From Corynespora cassiicola (lineage: Eukaryota > Ascomycota > Dothideomycetes > Pleosporales > Corynesporascaceae), in contig JAEUWY010000002.1 in NCBI GenBank assembly GCA_022059125.1, positions 620,001 through 684,000 of the forward strand: DNA of 64,000 nt, written 5' to 3'. This document shows, in pieces, positions 10,921-21,071 of the stretch (positions are counted from its first letter, which is position 1; every line of letters begins with the position of its first letter). A program made the translations under genes and the position numbers. The notes beneath the pieces were generated by a model. That model saw only the letters and a list, made by a program, of their open reading frames with translations, was not told the origin of the DNA and searched no databases.

Positions 10921-13068
10921 GGCCTTGCGCGGGCGACAAGTTGGGGGTGCGGAGGAGTAGTACTGAGGTGGTGGGAGAGAGATGCAGCTGGTGGTCAGCA
11001 GAAGGGGCACGCGGCCATGGCCGTGATCGTCGGGCTTGGAGCGGGTTCGACGCAGCAGGCCCAGTGGCTCTGTGGCTCTGGGGCTCTGGGGCTCTGGACG
11101 GTCCGGGGGCGTGGTCGGTGTCCCGAGGGGCGTCTGCGGGCCAGGAGCAGCCGGGCAAAGTTTGTCTTGCCGTCGAGCGACTGCACTTGGCGGGCAGCAG
11201 ATTATGGGCGGGCGGGCGCGCCTGAAACGAGAGAACGAGTGACTGAGGTGAGAAGGAGAGGGCTGCTGGGCGAGAGGAGGAGAGGCCGCGAGAGCGCGAG
11301 CGTCTTGTTTGGGGCAGGCCTGGCCGGGCACCTGGGCAGGCAGGGAGTTGACGAGCGCGACGAGCCCAGGAAGCCGCTCCGGGGTGCGGCTGCTGTTCTC
11401 GGGCGCAGGCGTGGACGGCGGAAGGTGCGAGCGTTGCGGCGGCAACCAATGGCAGGCGCGCGCGCTGGCTGCAATTTCCTTGCGTGCTGCCGCATGTCGC
11501 GCTAGAAGGACGCTAGCAAAGCTTGGCTCGGGCGCGCGCCGGGGGGGAGGTGAAGGCGAGTCGCTGAGGCGCGTTGGACTGCCCTGCGACGCATTTCACC
11601 TCCGCTGCGCCAAACTCAATTGCTGCGACTCGTCTCTTGTTTGCCGGCGCACGCACACTCGCACACTTGCACGCACGCACGCACACACGCACACACGCAC
11701 ACACGCGCAATTGTGCTTCGTCTGCGCGGCGGTGGCGGCGTCGCACAGGCGGGCCGCCGATCAGCCTCCCCGTCCGCTCACCTCACCACCCCACGCCCCC
11801 TGTCCCGACCCCGATCCATCCAGGGCGAGCCGGGCGAGCCAGGCAAAACCTCCTGCGTCCGGTTGATTGTGCTCCCACGAGCGGCCGACACGGTGCGAGG
11901 GTCGAGGGTCGAGGGTCGTGGCTGGGGTGACACGGCAGCCGCTGCCCGCGAGGAACATTGATCGTTGGCTGTGGCACGCCGTGGCATGCCATCATGGCCG
12001 CCTTGATGGATGCCAGGTCGGTCGACGTCGGTGCCAATCGCACCGCCCGGCGTGGCTGTGATGCCGCCGCCAGAAGGGCTGTCTCTGTCTCCGTCTCCTC
12101 GCGAGAGCGGCCCAGCCAGTTGCGAGACTGTCACGGTTTTGCCTGGCCACCAAGGCCATGCGACCACCGCCCCTTCCTCTGCAAACACGGCGTAAAAGGA
12201 AACATCGATTTCATTCCGCTCGACGCTATTACACCATCGTACCCGTCTTCGCGACCCCCTCCGTCGTCATCGCACCGTGCCATGCCCTCACGCCCGTCGC
12301 CTTGCCAGTCACCGCACTCGGCCGCTGCCAGAATCACGATCTCCCATACCCACCGCACATCGTCACCTCCGTCGTCACCCGCAAGGGTGCGCTCGCTCCC
12401 CAGCCCATGCCCTTGTGCATCCGTCCGCCGGCTGTTTCACCTCCCCTGCGACAGCCTGACATGCCAACCTGAGACCGACTCCCCTTTGCTGCCTTTCCTC
12501 AACCAGCACCGCCCTATCGCCCGCTGCTTTTTTCATTCGACCGCCTTGTCCAAAACTAGTCGCACACGCCTGCCTGTGCACGAACAACCCCAGGGTGTGA
12601 TGCCCACCACCCTCGCTGACAGTCCACACCGTCGCCTGTAGCCCCTTGGCGCGTCTCCAACTATGGACTCGGTAATTGTACGGCTGGTCCTAACGGGCCC
12701 GCGCGCCCTCTTCGGATCTGCCGGGTTCGGCATCCTAGTGAAAAGCCATCGTCGAGGCCATCGTTCCGGCCTGCATATCGCAGTTGTACACACAAAGCAA
12801 CAGTCCGCTGGTGTCGCACCACCACTCGCACAATGGCTCCGCAGAACCAGCGGGACTTGGAGAAGAGGATTAACATGAAGTCTATCTCGATTGTGAACCA
12901 CCGCCGACATCTCCCAACATCCATCCCACTGCCATTATTATTATTAGCACAAGGCGTCCCTTGTCTCGTTCGCGAGCCATCTATGCCTAACGCCGCGCTG
13001 ATGCAGATATAGAACACGAGGGAAAAAACGGTGGTCGCATATGCAGCCGGACCGGTAGTACAATCTCC
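10921..13068. other. GC-rich Rax2 upstream region and 3' flank of MFS gene
   Basis: GC-rich DNA with many overlapping open frames on both strands, as expected from base composition. None shows a domain, signal peptide or consistent splice structure. The region probably holds a long Rax2 promoter/5' UTR and, nearer 13 kb, the 3' UTR of the transporter. A CA-type microsatellite lies at 11648-11709. Confidence 0.55.
11648..11709. repeat. CA/CACG microsatellite
   Basis: About 60 bases of imperfect CA and CACG dinucleotide or tetranucleotide units, non-coding, about 730 bp upstream of the Rax2 start codon. The alternating purine-pyrimidine run could form Z-DNA and is likely length-polymorphic. 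Confidence 0.85.
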
Positions 13069-14897
13069 TTACTGCGCCTCCTGCTCCACATCCTGGGGCT
13101 TGCGTTTCTCCTTGAATCCTTGCTCCGTCTCCAGCGCCCGATCTAGCGGGTATGCTTTCGTGGCAGCACTCGCAACCAACGCTACCGCCGAGAAGGCTGC
13201 CATGACGATCCAGATGTATTTGAGCGCATCCGCGTAGCTGTCCTTGAGCTGATCCTTCATCTCGCCGGCAGGCATCGCCTTGATGACCTGCACGAGGCCT
13301 GCTGCGTCCTTGGAATACTCGCCCGCCATATCGGCAAGCAGAGGGTAAGTGAGCATCTTCTTCTTCATCTGGTTCTGGAAGATGACCCCCCCAATGGCAA
13401 CACCAAGAGTCTGGCCAAAGGCACGCAGGAAGGAGAACATGTTTGCGGCGTATGCTTGATCTTGGCTGGTAGCCGCAGCTTGGACTGTCAGTGCCATGGC
13501 GGGGAACAGCATTCCAGTGCCAACGCCGCCAACCAAGTTGAGGAAGACCCATTCGACCGTCGTCGTATGCGTTTGTAGAAGCACTAGAAGCCCCATACCA
13601 AGGGTTGTGAGCGCCCAGCCGCTCCACAGCGCCCACCTGTAGCGTCCAGTTATAGAAATCGAAGCGCCGACAATCTAGACAGGTCAGCAACATCCAAATT
13701 TAGGACATCAAGGCCGCGTACCATTGCTGCTGGGGCAACCGTAAATGTCTGAGGAAACAACGCAACACCGGCGAGAATGGGCGACATTTCCTTGACGGCT
13801 TCGTAGTAGAGAGGTAGATAGTAGAGCACGCTCCACAGGATGATACCGTGCATGACTGTTTCAAGATAAGTCACCGCCGCTGTCGTATTTTTGAAGACGC
13901 TCGTGCGAATGAGAGGCTCAGGGGCCCAGAGCTCTTGATGAATAATGAAGAGCACCAAACCAGCTGCACTAACAATCAAGGGCACGAGAGTCCGCCAACT
14001 GTCCCATGGATACTGCACGCCTCCCCAGGTAACAGGGATCAGGAAACCGGTGGTCGAGCCGATGAAGAGAAACATTCCAGGCCAATCCACGCGCCCAAGC
14101 TTGGCCAAGAATCCGTCGGTCTTGTAGTTGAGATTCAGGAAGAGGGTGATCATGACACTGCCAATCCCTATGAAGGGAAGGTTGATCCAGAACACCCATC
14201 TCCAGGAGACGTTCTGAGCAAAGCCGCCACCTGCATCTCTGTCAGCCTTGTCCCTCACTTTACAACAGGCCATGAGTACCTAGCAGAGGCCCGGCTACAG
14301 TTCCGATGGACCACATTGCGCTGATGAACGAGAACCATTTGCCCCGCTCCCTCAAGGGAACCATATCAGTGATGACGATCTCTGTAAGAACAATGATGCC
14401 ACCACCTCCAGTACCTTGAATGCTTCGCCCGACTAGTACAATAGTGAAGTTTTTGGCCACTGCAGCGATGATCGAGCCGGCCAGGAAGAGGGCCAAGCTA
14501 ACATAGATGAGTGGCTTGCGCCCAAAGATGTGTGAGAAAGAGCCAAGGACAGGCTGGAAAACGGTCGATGTCAACAGGAAGCTTGTGCCGCTCCAGAATG
14601 CTTCGATCGCCGAACCACCGAGTACTTTCGCCATAATCTGAACGGCATTAATACAGTGTACTGATGTACGTGTCGTTTTTTACTTACCGGGAGTGCGACC
14701 GAGATGGAAGTTGCATCGAGCGCAGCCATCAACGTGATTACTGACAAGCTGGCAAATGCTGCCAGGAATCTCCATCCTGGCTTGAAGGCTTCTTGGGCAG
14801 GTTTTGGCGATACGTCCGAGCCCGATTCCGCGTTGGCCATTGGCGGGTCTTCAGACTTGAACTTATCTTTTAAGGAGACAGATGATGGCGTTGACAT
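13069..14897 (-). CDS. MFS multidrug transporter, DHA2 (14-TM) type
   Basis: Four exons on the minus strand: 14897-14688, 14637-14280, 14230-13722 and 13674-13069, giving 560 residues with 47-50 nt introns. The order of helices and motifs fits drug:H+ antiporter family 2: MAALDATSISVALP in TM1, the loop FSHIFGRKPLIYVS (motif A), then GRSIQGTGGGGIIVLTEIV and PLRERGKW. The tail is charged (KEKRKPQDVEQEAQ). Such pumps export toxins, fungicides or the cell's own secondary metabolites across the plasma membrane. No biosynthetic genes surround it, so a general efflux role is likelier than a cluster pump. An in-frame ATG at 14966 would add 23 residues; the 14897 start was preferred because it gives the usual short charged N-terminus. 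Confidence 0.9.
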
Positions 14898-16279
14898 GCT
14901 GGGAAACTTCAGCAGGCTACAGGCCGTATTGGATCCGCTGAGCGCCTGCAAGAGAAAGTGCTTCAAGTTTCCTTCTCGTCTGTATTTGTTTTTCCAGTTT
15001 TGAATGAGACAATACTAGGCAAGTAAAAGCAACACTTGGATGTGTTAAAACGGGCAGGCATCAACGATCCTCGTCGGTATGAATACACAGCAGGCTCCCT
15101 CTAGCCCGCGCTCACACGACTAACTATATATTTCTCATCTCACGTATCCTCTTCCACCATAGCAAGCCACAAACAGGACTCGGACGATTCCTTCCAGGCA
15201 TGATGATGATAACGACTTTCGTATCCGTCGCTTCTTGTGCGCCAAAGGCTGAGGCTCGGGCAATCTTTCAACCCTCTTGCTCTGGCCCACCAACATCAAG
15301 CTCTCGCAGCCCGCCTAACGCAAGCCACCCGCTTACTCGACCCACGCGCGGGCACGGATCGGAGCAACTGTGCAAGGCTCCCACTAGGCGAGTGAGGTTA
15401 TTAGCTCGTCGGCCCAATACGAACCGGACAGATGTTGCGCCGAGACCACACCCCGACCCCAAGTGGTTGCACCGGTGAGGCGTCTGTGATGAATCATCGT
15501 GCCATTATGCCGCCTGCTCTGGATCGAGTGAGTTGACGCGTGGTGACGCTTCCGTGCGAAAAAAAGATAACGGGATGCAACGGTGTCTCGTTATCAGAAG
15601 CGATTTACCGAATCCCCGGTGCGCAAACTGGCGAATGTGAGGAGGGAGGGCTGGATGCGGACGCGAGGTGAGCTGCCGACCAGCTGAATCCCCTCGGTTT
15701 CTTGGTTCACTCCTATCTCACATCCTTCTTATTGTTGTGTGAGAAACAGAATGCAACCCGAGTAGACGATAATGTCTGATCAACGGTCGCCCAATATTCA
15801 TCGCAAACATCAAAGAACGTAGGTACATAGAAGCCAACTCTTCTTATTGTTCCGAGACATCACGCTAGATTTTACAGCCAGACTACCACAAGGGAACCTC
15901 CTACCCCCAAAGCTCGGAAAGTACCTTCGTATCTTTTCTTTTATCCAGGTTTCAATTTATTCATATGTCTTTGAGCTTGAAATCATTCAAATACGTCATT
16001 TCAAGTATTTTCCTCCAGCATTTTATTCACTTCAGGAGAAGCCCATTGCATCACATCCAGAAGTTGGGGAAGGTGCTGCTTTCGTAGCGCTGCACTCAAA
16101 GGCCCCACATCTTTAGAAATGTCTTTGTCTACCGACAGTCATGGCTTCAAAACATCCGCTTCTGACCACTTGCACGTGTTCAGTCCTGTTTCTTTGTTTC
16201 CAAAAGTCTGCTAGAAATCGGGATTTCGAAATATGTGCCTGTTTCCCAACCTTTTGCTGTTCGCAATCAACCACTCGGA
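14898..16279. other. Divergent intergenic region
   Basis: This separates the DHA2 transporter (-) from the proline-rich protein (+). Short ORFs, such as one at 15200-15478, have composition-driven frames without domains. It probably contains both promoters. Confidence 0.5.
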
Positions 16280-18379
16280 ATGGAGCGAAGCCGGGAAAGC
16301 AAGATACGGGCGCCGTTCACACATGACAACCTATCGTCCTCGTCGCTAGTGGGAATGGAACGTCCAGTTCGTTCTTTCAAGAGCTTCATCAAGACTGTCC
16401 CCCCACCCCCGAATATTGGCAAGCCTTTGCCACCAGCTCCATCCTCATCGCCGACGAAAAGTGTTCCGTCGCCATTGAAAGGAAGCCCATCACCGCCATC
16501 TTCTGTTCCATCACCTACTACACCTGGGCGCAACTCCAGTGTTGCATCTTGGAAAGCGCCAGCCGAGTGGTCAGAAAGTGGTGACACACCTCCCACACCA
16601 CCGATTCCTGCCAATCGCACCCTGTCGCCTCTGCTTCCAGATCCCTCCCCTGATATAGTAGATCAGAATAAGGAGGCAGTTTTCTGGCAAACAGGGCCTG
16701 CTCCACAGCAATCGCGCCTTCGGCCAATATATGAACAGCCAACTGGCAGCTCTGAATTTGGCCCGCCGAGAACACCGCCCAAGTCACCTCTTCCAGATAT
16801 ACCAGTTCTGAATGCCAAAGAAAACGAACAGAGCACTAGTCCAGTCTCAAACGGCCCCAAAACCAGCAAAAGCAGCGGAAAGTTTCCAAAGAAGAAGCCG
16901 CCAACCTGTACTTGCCCAACGTCGGAAGAAGAACCTGTTATTAGACCACACAGACCCAAAGGTTCAAAAGAGAAGGCTTTTGCATCGCTCGGAATTGGTT
17001 CGCCAAGGCAGCAGACGGCAATTCTTCGATCCATCCCTTCTCCCTACAAAAGCTCTTCATGCTCGCCAGACTGGAACAAAATCGATCAAAAACAAAGTCG
17101 AGGAAAGAGATTGCGTGCAGTAAACAAGGGAAGTCCATTGACTGATGACAGCTGGGAGGACACGGAGCTAGACGATAAAACTCGTCGACTGGGCTTTTCC
17201 CAAGACTACCACAATCTGTTGACCGATCAATATAAGGAAATGAGTCTCAACTCAGAGAATTCGTCTAAAAAGGACACAACTCTAAGTCGCCGTGGCTCCA
17301 AGGATGACATCAAGCCGAGACCTCCGCCCAAAGATTATCAGCTGGTTCCACGGCCTCTTTCGTGGCGCAAGAGCGCATCTCCCCACTCTTCAATCCAAAG
17401 CGGTTCCCATGTGAGAGCTTCTTCAGCAATTTCTAGGCAGAAATCGAAACATAGTGTCAGATCCTGGAAGCCACGTCGGCTTAGCGTAGGGCACAAGCGG
17501 TCGACAAAGGGGGCGGAGCGGCGGCACCAAGATGGTGACTCGGCGACGAAATCGACGAGACAGAAGCGGATTCCCGAGGCAGAAGTTGACAAAGCGTTGA
17601 AAGAAGAAGTTCGATTCTCCAGGTTCCTTTTCCCTGGAAAAGCCACAAAGTTTCGGAAAAGACCCCCAAAAATCAGCAGTGTGAATAAAGAATCGCATAC
17701 ACCAAGCGTGCCGCCCCCTCCGCCGCCGCCGCCGCCGCTGCCGCAAGCACAGATACCTCTCGTTCGACTACCCCGTGGGCTTGCAATCGTTCGAAATGTG
17801 CCAATGCCTGCTCCTGTATCTGAAGAAGGGAGTATCAAGATGCCTTCGCCTCCATCAGGTCGTCTTCGCCGTCTTTCTCGCCGACTGAGTAGTGGGTCAC
17901 CTAAATCCTACTCGGACGATCAGGGGTCTTCCATTTATAGTCATCAGTCCAACTCTCCGGTGACGCCGACTGCCATGATTCGAAATAGGTTTCGTGATTC
18001 AATCGGCTCGTTGTACTCACATCGATCGAGCAGCTCGAATCCAAACCAGTGGCTGGCTTACGAGAGCCCGCGGAGCCAACCTCCAATACCGTCCTCGCCG
18101 CCCGATTCGCCTCTGTCTCTAGATTCGAGACGCCTTTTACAAAACAACACCAGTGATTCCGACTCGCACAAACAAAGAAGGCTTGATAAAGTAAACGGAG
18201 TGCTCTGGCGACACGATCGCAAGGGAAGACAGGAGAGACTAAAGCGGAGTATCAGGGTGCTGGGGCCCACGGATCCCGCCGTAGTGTCCGCCTATGTCAA
18301 GTCCGAAGACATAAGTAACGAAGGTAGCAGCAGTAGCACCAGCAGAATGCCGGGCTACATGGTCAGCGGGCCCGTATAA
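16280..18379 (+). CDS. Proline/serine-rich disordered protein of unknown function
   Basis: A single exon of 699 residues. I do not recognise the family. Almost the whole chain is low complexity and rich in Pro, Ser, Arg and Lys. It carries many PxxP segments (GKPLPPAP, PPSSVPSPTTPGR), and an unbroken proline run of nine codons near 17715-17740. Basic Ser/Arg stretches such as RLRRLSRRLSSGSPKS would suit phosphorylation or 14-3-3 binding. A more ordered stretch (DTELDDKTRRLGFSQDYHNL region, about residues 295-320) may be the conserved core. No signal peptide or TM is seen. Proline-rich proteins of this type often act as SH3-binding scaffolds at the cortex; that is inference. The frame remains open upstream to 16235, but the first ATG is at 16280. 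Confidence 0.8.
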   Translation: MERSRESKIRAPFTHDNLSSSSLVGMERPVRSFKSFIKTVPPPPNIGKPLPPAPSSSPTKSVPSPLKGSPSPPSSVPSPTTPGRNSSVASWKAPAEWSESGDTPPTPPIPANRTLSPLLPDPSPDIVDQNKEAVFWQTGPAPQQSRLRPIYEQPTGSSEFGPPRTPPKSPLPDIPVLNAKENEQSTSPVSNGPKTSKSSGKFPKKKPPTCTCPTSEEEPVIRPHRPKGSKEKAFASLGIGSPRQQTAILRSIPSPYKSSSCSPDWNKIDQKQSRGKRLRAVNKGSPLTDDSWEDTELDDKTRRLGFSQDYHNLLTDQYKEMSLNSENSSKKDTTLSRRGSKDDIKPRPPPKDYQLVPRPLSWRKSASPHSSIQSGSHVRASSAISRQKSKHSVRSWKPRRLSVGHKRSTKGAERRHQDGDSATKSTRQKRIPEAEVDKALKEEVRFSRFLFPGKATKFRKRPPKISSVNKESHTPSVPPPPPPPPPLPQAQIPLVRLPRGLAIVRNVPMPAPVSEEGSIKMPSPPSGRLRRLSRRLSSGSPKSYSDDQGSSIYSHQSNSPVTPTAMIRNRFRDSIGSLYSHRSSSSNPNQWLAYESPRSQPPIPSSPPDSPLSLDSRRLLQNNTSDSDSHKQRRLDKVNGVLWRHDRKGRQERLKRSIRVLGPTDPAVVSAYVKSEDISNEGSSSSTSRMPGYMVSGPV

Positions 18380-19014
18380 GTCGGGCTCAAGCGGACCTAC
18401 CCCCTCCTCATCCCAAAAAGCCTCTCCGCCTCATCCCTTCCCCTCTCCTCTCCGCACACCCACCCGCCCATAGCTTAGCACCGCAATAATAAACATGTAA
18501 GACCACGCAGCTACCCAGATCCGTGTGATCAGCTGGCCCAACAGCCATCCAATGCCATGTATCACGGGTCTCCGGACTTGTCGTAGCGTCGCACGAACCG
18601 CGCATGCCCGGTTCCACGATCAGCGCTGCGGGCGCTGGATAGCTCTACCCCAGCTTTTATTTCCTCATTCTGTTCTGGATCGGGGAAGGGGGGAGACTCT
18701 GGTGGTGCGTTTTTTTTCCCTGGCCCTCGACGCGTTGGGGGTTCTGCATGCGACTTATCAATGCCCCTCCCCGCCCCCCCGCCGCCGCGCTCGCCGCCCC
18801 TCATCATCGTTCATCGCAGCGCAGCGCATAGCCTCGCATCGCATCGCATCGCGTCCCATCCCATCTATCCGCCGCAAACGCGCGCAATTCCAACAACAAA
18901 ACCCCACCCTCTTTCGTACCCACCCTCTTTACCCTCCTTCCTTCTTCTATCCCTTCCCCCGTCCCTCATCCTATCTTCCCGACCAAATAAACAACCCCTT
19001 GCCCCGAGCCCACC
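18380..19014. other. Intergenic, promoter of the SnoaL-like gene
   Basis: C-rich and pyrimidine-rich sequence with a short GCATC tandem near 18828-18851 and a long CT-rich leader running into the start at 19015. No coding exon is supported. Confidence 0.55.
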
Positions 19015-20753
19015 ATGTCCGCTCCCCCAACCGCGGACCCCCCCATCCCCATCCCCTCCGCACCCCCCTCCCACATCTCCCCCCACCTCACGCTCCAGCC
19101 CCCGCTCTCGCGCCGCGGCCGTGGCCCTGGCCTCGTAATCGTTGTCGACCACTACGCCCTGCTTGACAAGAGCGCCGCGCACCTCGACCCGCCGCCGCTG
19201 CAGAAGTGGGCCGAAGAGGGCTTCGCCGTCGTGCAGATCCAGGTCCCCGGCAAGGCCGAGGATGGGGGCGAGTTTCCGCTCGAGAAGGGGTTGGAGGTGT
19301 TGAGGGGGTGTGGGGGGTGGGAGGAAGGGGAAGGGGTGGGGTTGGTTTGTATGTGATTTTTTTTGTTTTTCCGTTGTTTGGGAGGGGGGGTGATATGAGG
19401 TGGTGTGAGATTTGCTGTGATGACAGAAAATCAAAAGTCGAGGGACGAGAACGGAAAAAAAACCCATGAATGAAAAGAGCAGGGGAAATCGAGCCAACAT
19501 CTTAGATCCATCGCCATGTATACATAGCAAAACGAACAACACGGCTAACCCACCCCAGCATACCTCTCTCGCATCCCCTTTTACGTCGAAGAAGCCGCCT
19601 GCCTCTCCCCCGCCATCAAAGCCATCGTCTCCTACGGCGGCAAGAAGTTCTCCTCGATAAACACAGCTGCATCCTCCATCCCGCCCCTACTCCTCCACCT
19701 CGCCGGCCCAGAGCGCCCCCGCCGAGAATCCTTCTCCGTAGTGCCTGACCCCGAGCCCGCGGACCCTTCATCCGGCGGCTCTGTTGCCGCCGTGACGGCC
19801 CCCGAGCCCGTCGTAAAGAGCTTCCGCTACGTCGAGGCACGCAACGACTCTGCGTGGATGCTGCCCAGCGATGACGATTACCACAAGCAGAGCGCGGGGC
19901 TGGCGCACACGCGCAGCCTCGAGTTTTTGAAGAAGCATCTCGGCGGGCCCTACTTTGATCTCGAGGCCGTTTGGGATGAGCATTGCAAGTATGAGTTTGG
20001 GACTAGGGAGGTGGAGAGGACCATGGCGACCATGGTGGCGGAGCCGTATGTTAATCATATTCCGACCATGACGTATGTATTCGTTTCCTTGGAGCCTTGT
20101 CTCGTGGATTTGGTGGAGGGTTTGTATGGGGAGAGGAGCATACTGCGACTGTGCTTCTTAACATTCCAAAACTTCCATCGAGAGGAGAGAGTCAAAGAGA
20201 AACAGATATGCTGACGAAAAAAACAGCGGCGGCGTAGGAAAAGAACGTCTCACAGCCTTTTACACGCATCATTTCATCTTCAGCAACCCAGACGACACCG
20301 AGCTCTCCCTCGTCTCGCGCACTGTGGGAACAGACCGCATCATTGACGAATTCATCTTCAAGCTCACGCACGACAAGGAAATCCCCTGGCTGTGCGTCCT
20401 AACCCTCCCCACGTATACACATCATCTAACTACTTTCCAGTCTCCCTGGCATCCCGCCAACGAACAAAAAGCTCGAACTCCCTTTTACTTCTGTCGTCGC
20501 ACTGCGCGGCGACCGCCTGTGCCACGAGCACATCTCCTGGGACCAGGGCACGGCTCTGCAGCAGTTGGGTTTGCTGCCAGAGTGGGTTCCGTTTCCGTTC
20601 TCAATCGACGGGAAGGAGGCAGCTAGCGGGAAGAGGTTTGAAGTCAAACTGCCAGTCGCAGGGAAGGAGACGAGCGACAAGTTGGCGGATGAGGGGGCAG
20701 TGGAGAGCAACCTCCTGATGGAGAACAAGTGGAGGGAGGTGGATGCTGCTTAG
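19015..20753 (+). CDS. Dienelactone-hydrolase-like protein with C-terminal SnoaL-like domain
   Basis: Four exons: 19015-19348, 19559-20072, 20227-20391 and 20441-20753, giving 441 residues. Introns are 210, 154 and 49 nt. The N-terminal half has the shape of a dienelactone hydrolase/carboxymethylenebutenolidase (VIVVDHYALLDK, SPAIKAIVSYGGKKF, then SDDDYHKQSAGLAHTRSL). I cannot find the usual GxCxG nucleophile elbow, so hydrolase activity is doubtful. The C-terminal half (TMVAEPYVNHIPTMTGG, FIFSNPDDTELSLVSRTVG, DKEIPWLLPGIPPTNKKLE, HEHISWDQGTALQQLGLLP) matches the SnoaL-like/NTF2-fold proteins common in fungi. It is cytosolic by appearance. It converges with the heme fusion gene; the two stop codons are 318 bp apart. 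Confidence 0.85.
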
Positions 20754-21071
20754 ATTGAAAGTTGAAGAGGGGGTCAGAGGAAGAGATGGATGAACAAGAG
20801 CGTAGCGTTCTAGCGTGCATTTCTGCAAGATTGCGCATGGCATGGAAGTTGAAGTTACTTTGAGAAACAGAAAAACTGCGTTGGAGCGTAATTTTATACG
20901 TTGGATATCCTTTGTACCAAGACAGAACACGCACGATAGAGAAGTAAAGTCCTTCCATTGATTGATCTGCTATCTACCGTGAAGAGACACTCAACACCGC
21001 TAGCCGCACACAAAACATGCCCAAGGGGCACAACACCAAGGGGAAGGAAAAAAAAAAATCCACACATCCAT
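20754..21071. other. Short convergent intergenic region
   Basis: This holds the 3' ends of two converging genes. Nothing else is recognised. Confidence 0.6.

Noticed and set aside
9745..11445. Longer N-terminus for Rax2 running upstream of 10920
   Set aside because: The frame is open but has no ATG with good context, the sequence is low-complexity GC-driven, and the ATG at 10920 directly starts a signal peptide as Rax2 requires.
11648..11709. CRISPR-like array
   Set aside because: It is a simple CA-type microsatellite without spacers, in a eukaryotic genome.
10899..12910. Many overlapping ORFs of 60-230 codons on both strands
   Set aside because: High GC lowers stop frequency; none shows a domain, splice logic or protein-like composition.
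13848..14324. Plus-strand ORF of 158 codons
   Set aside because: It is antisense to the DHA2 transporter exons.
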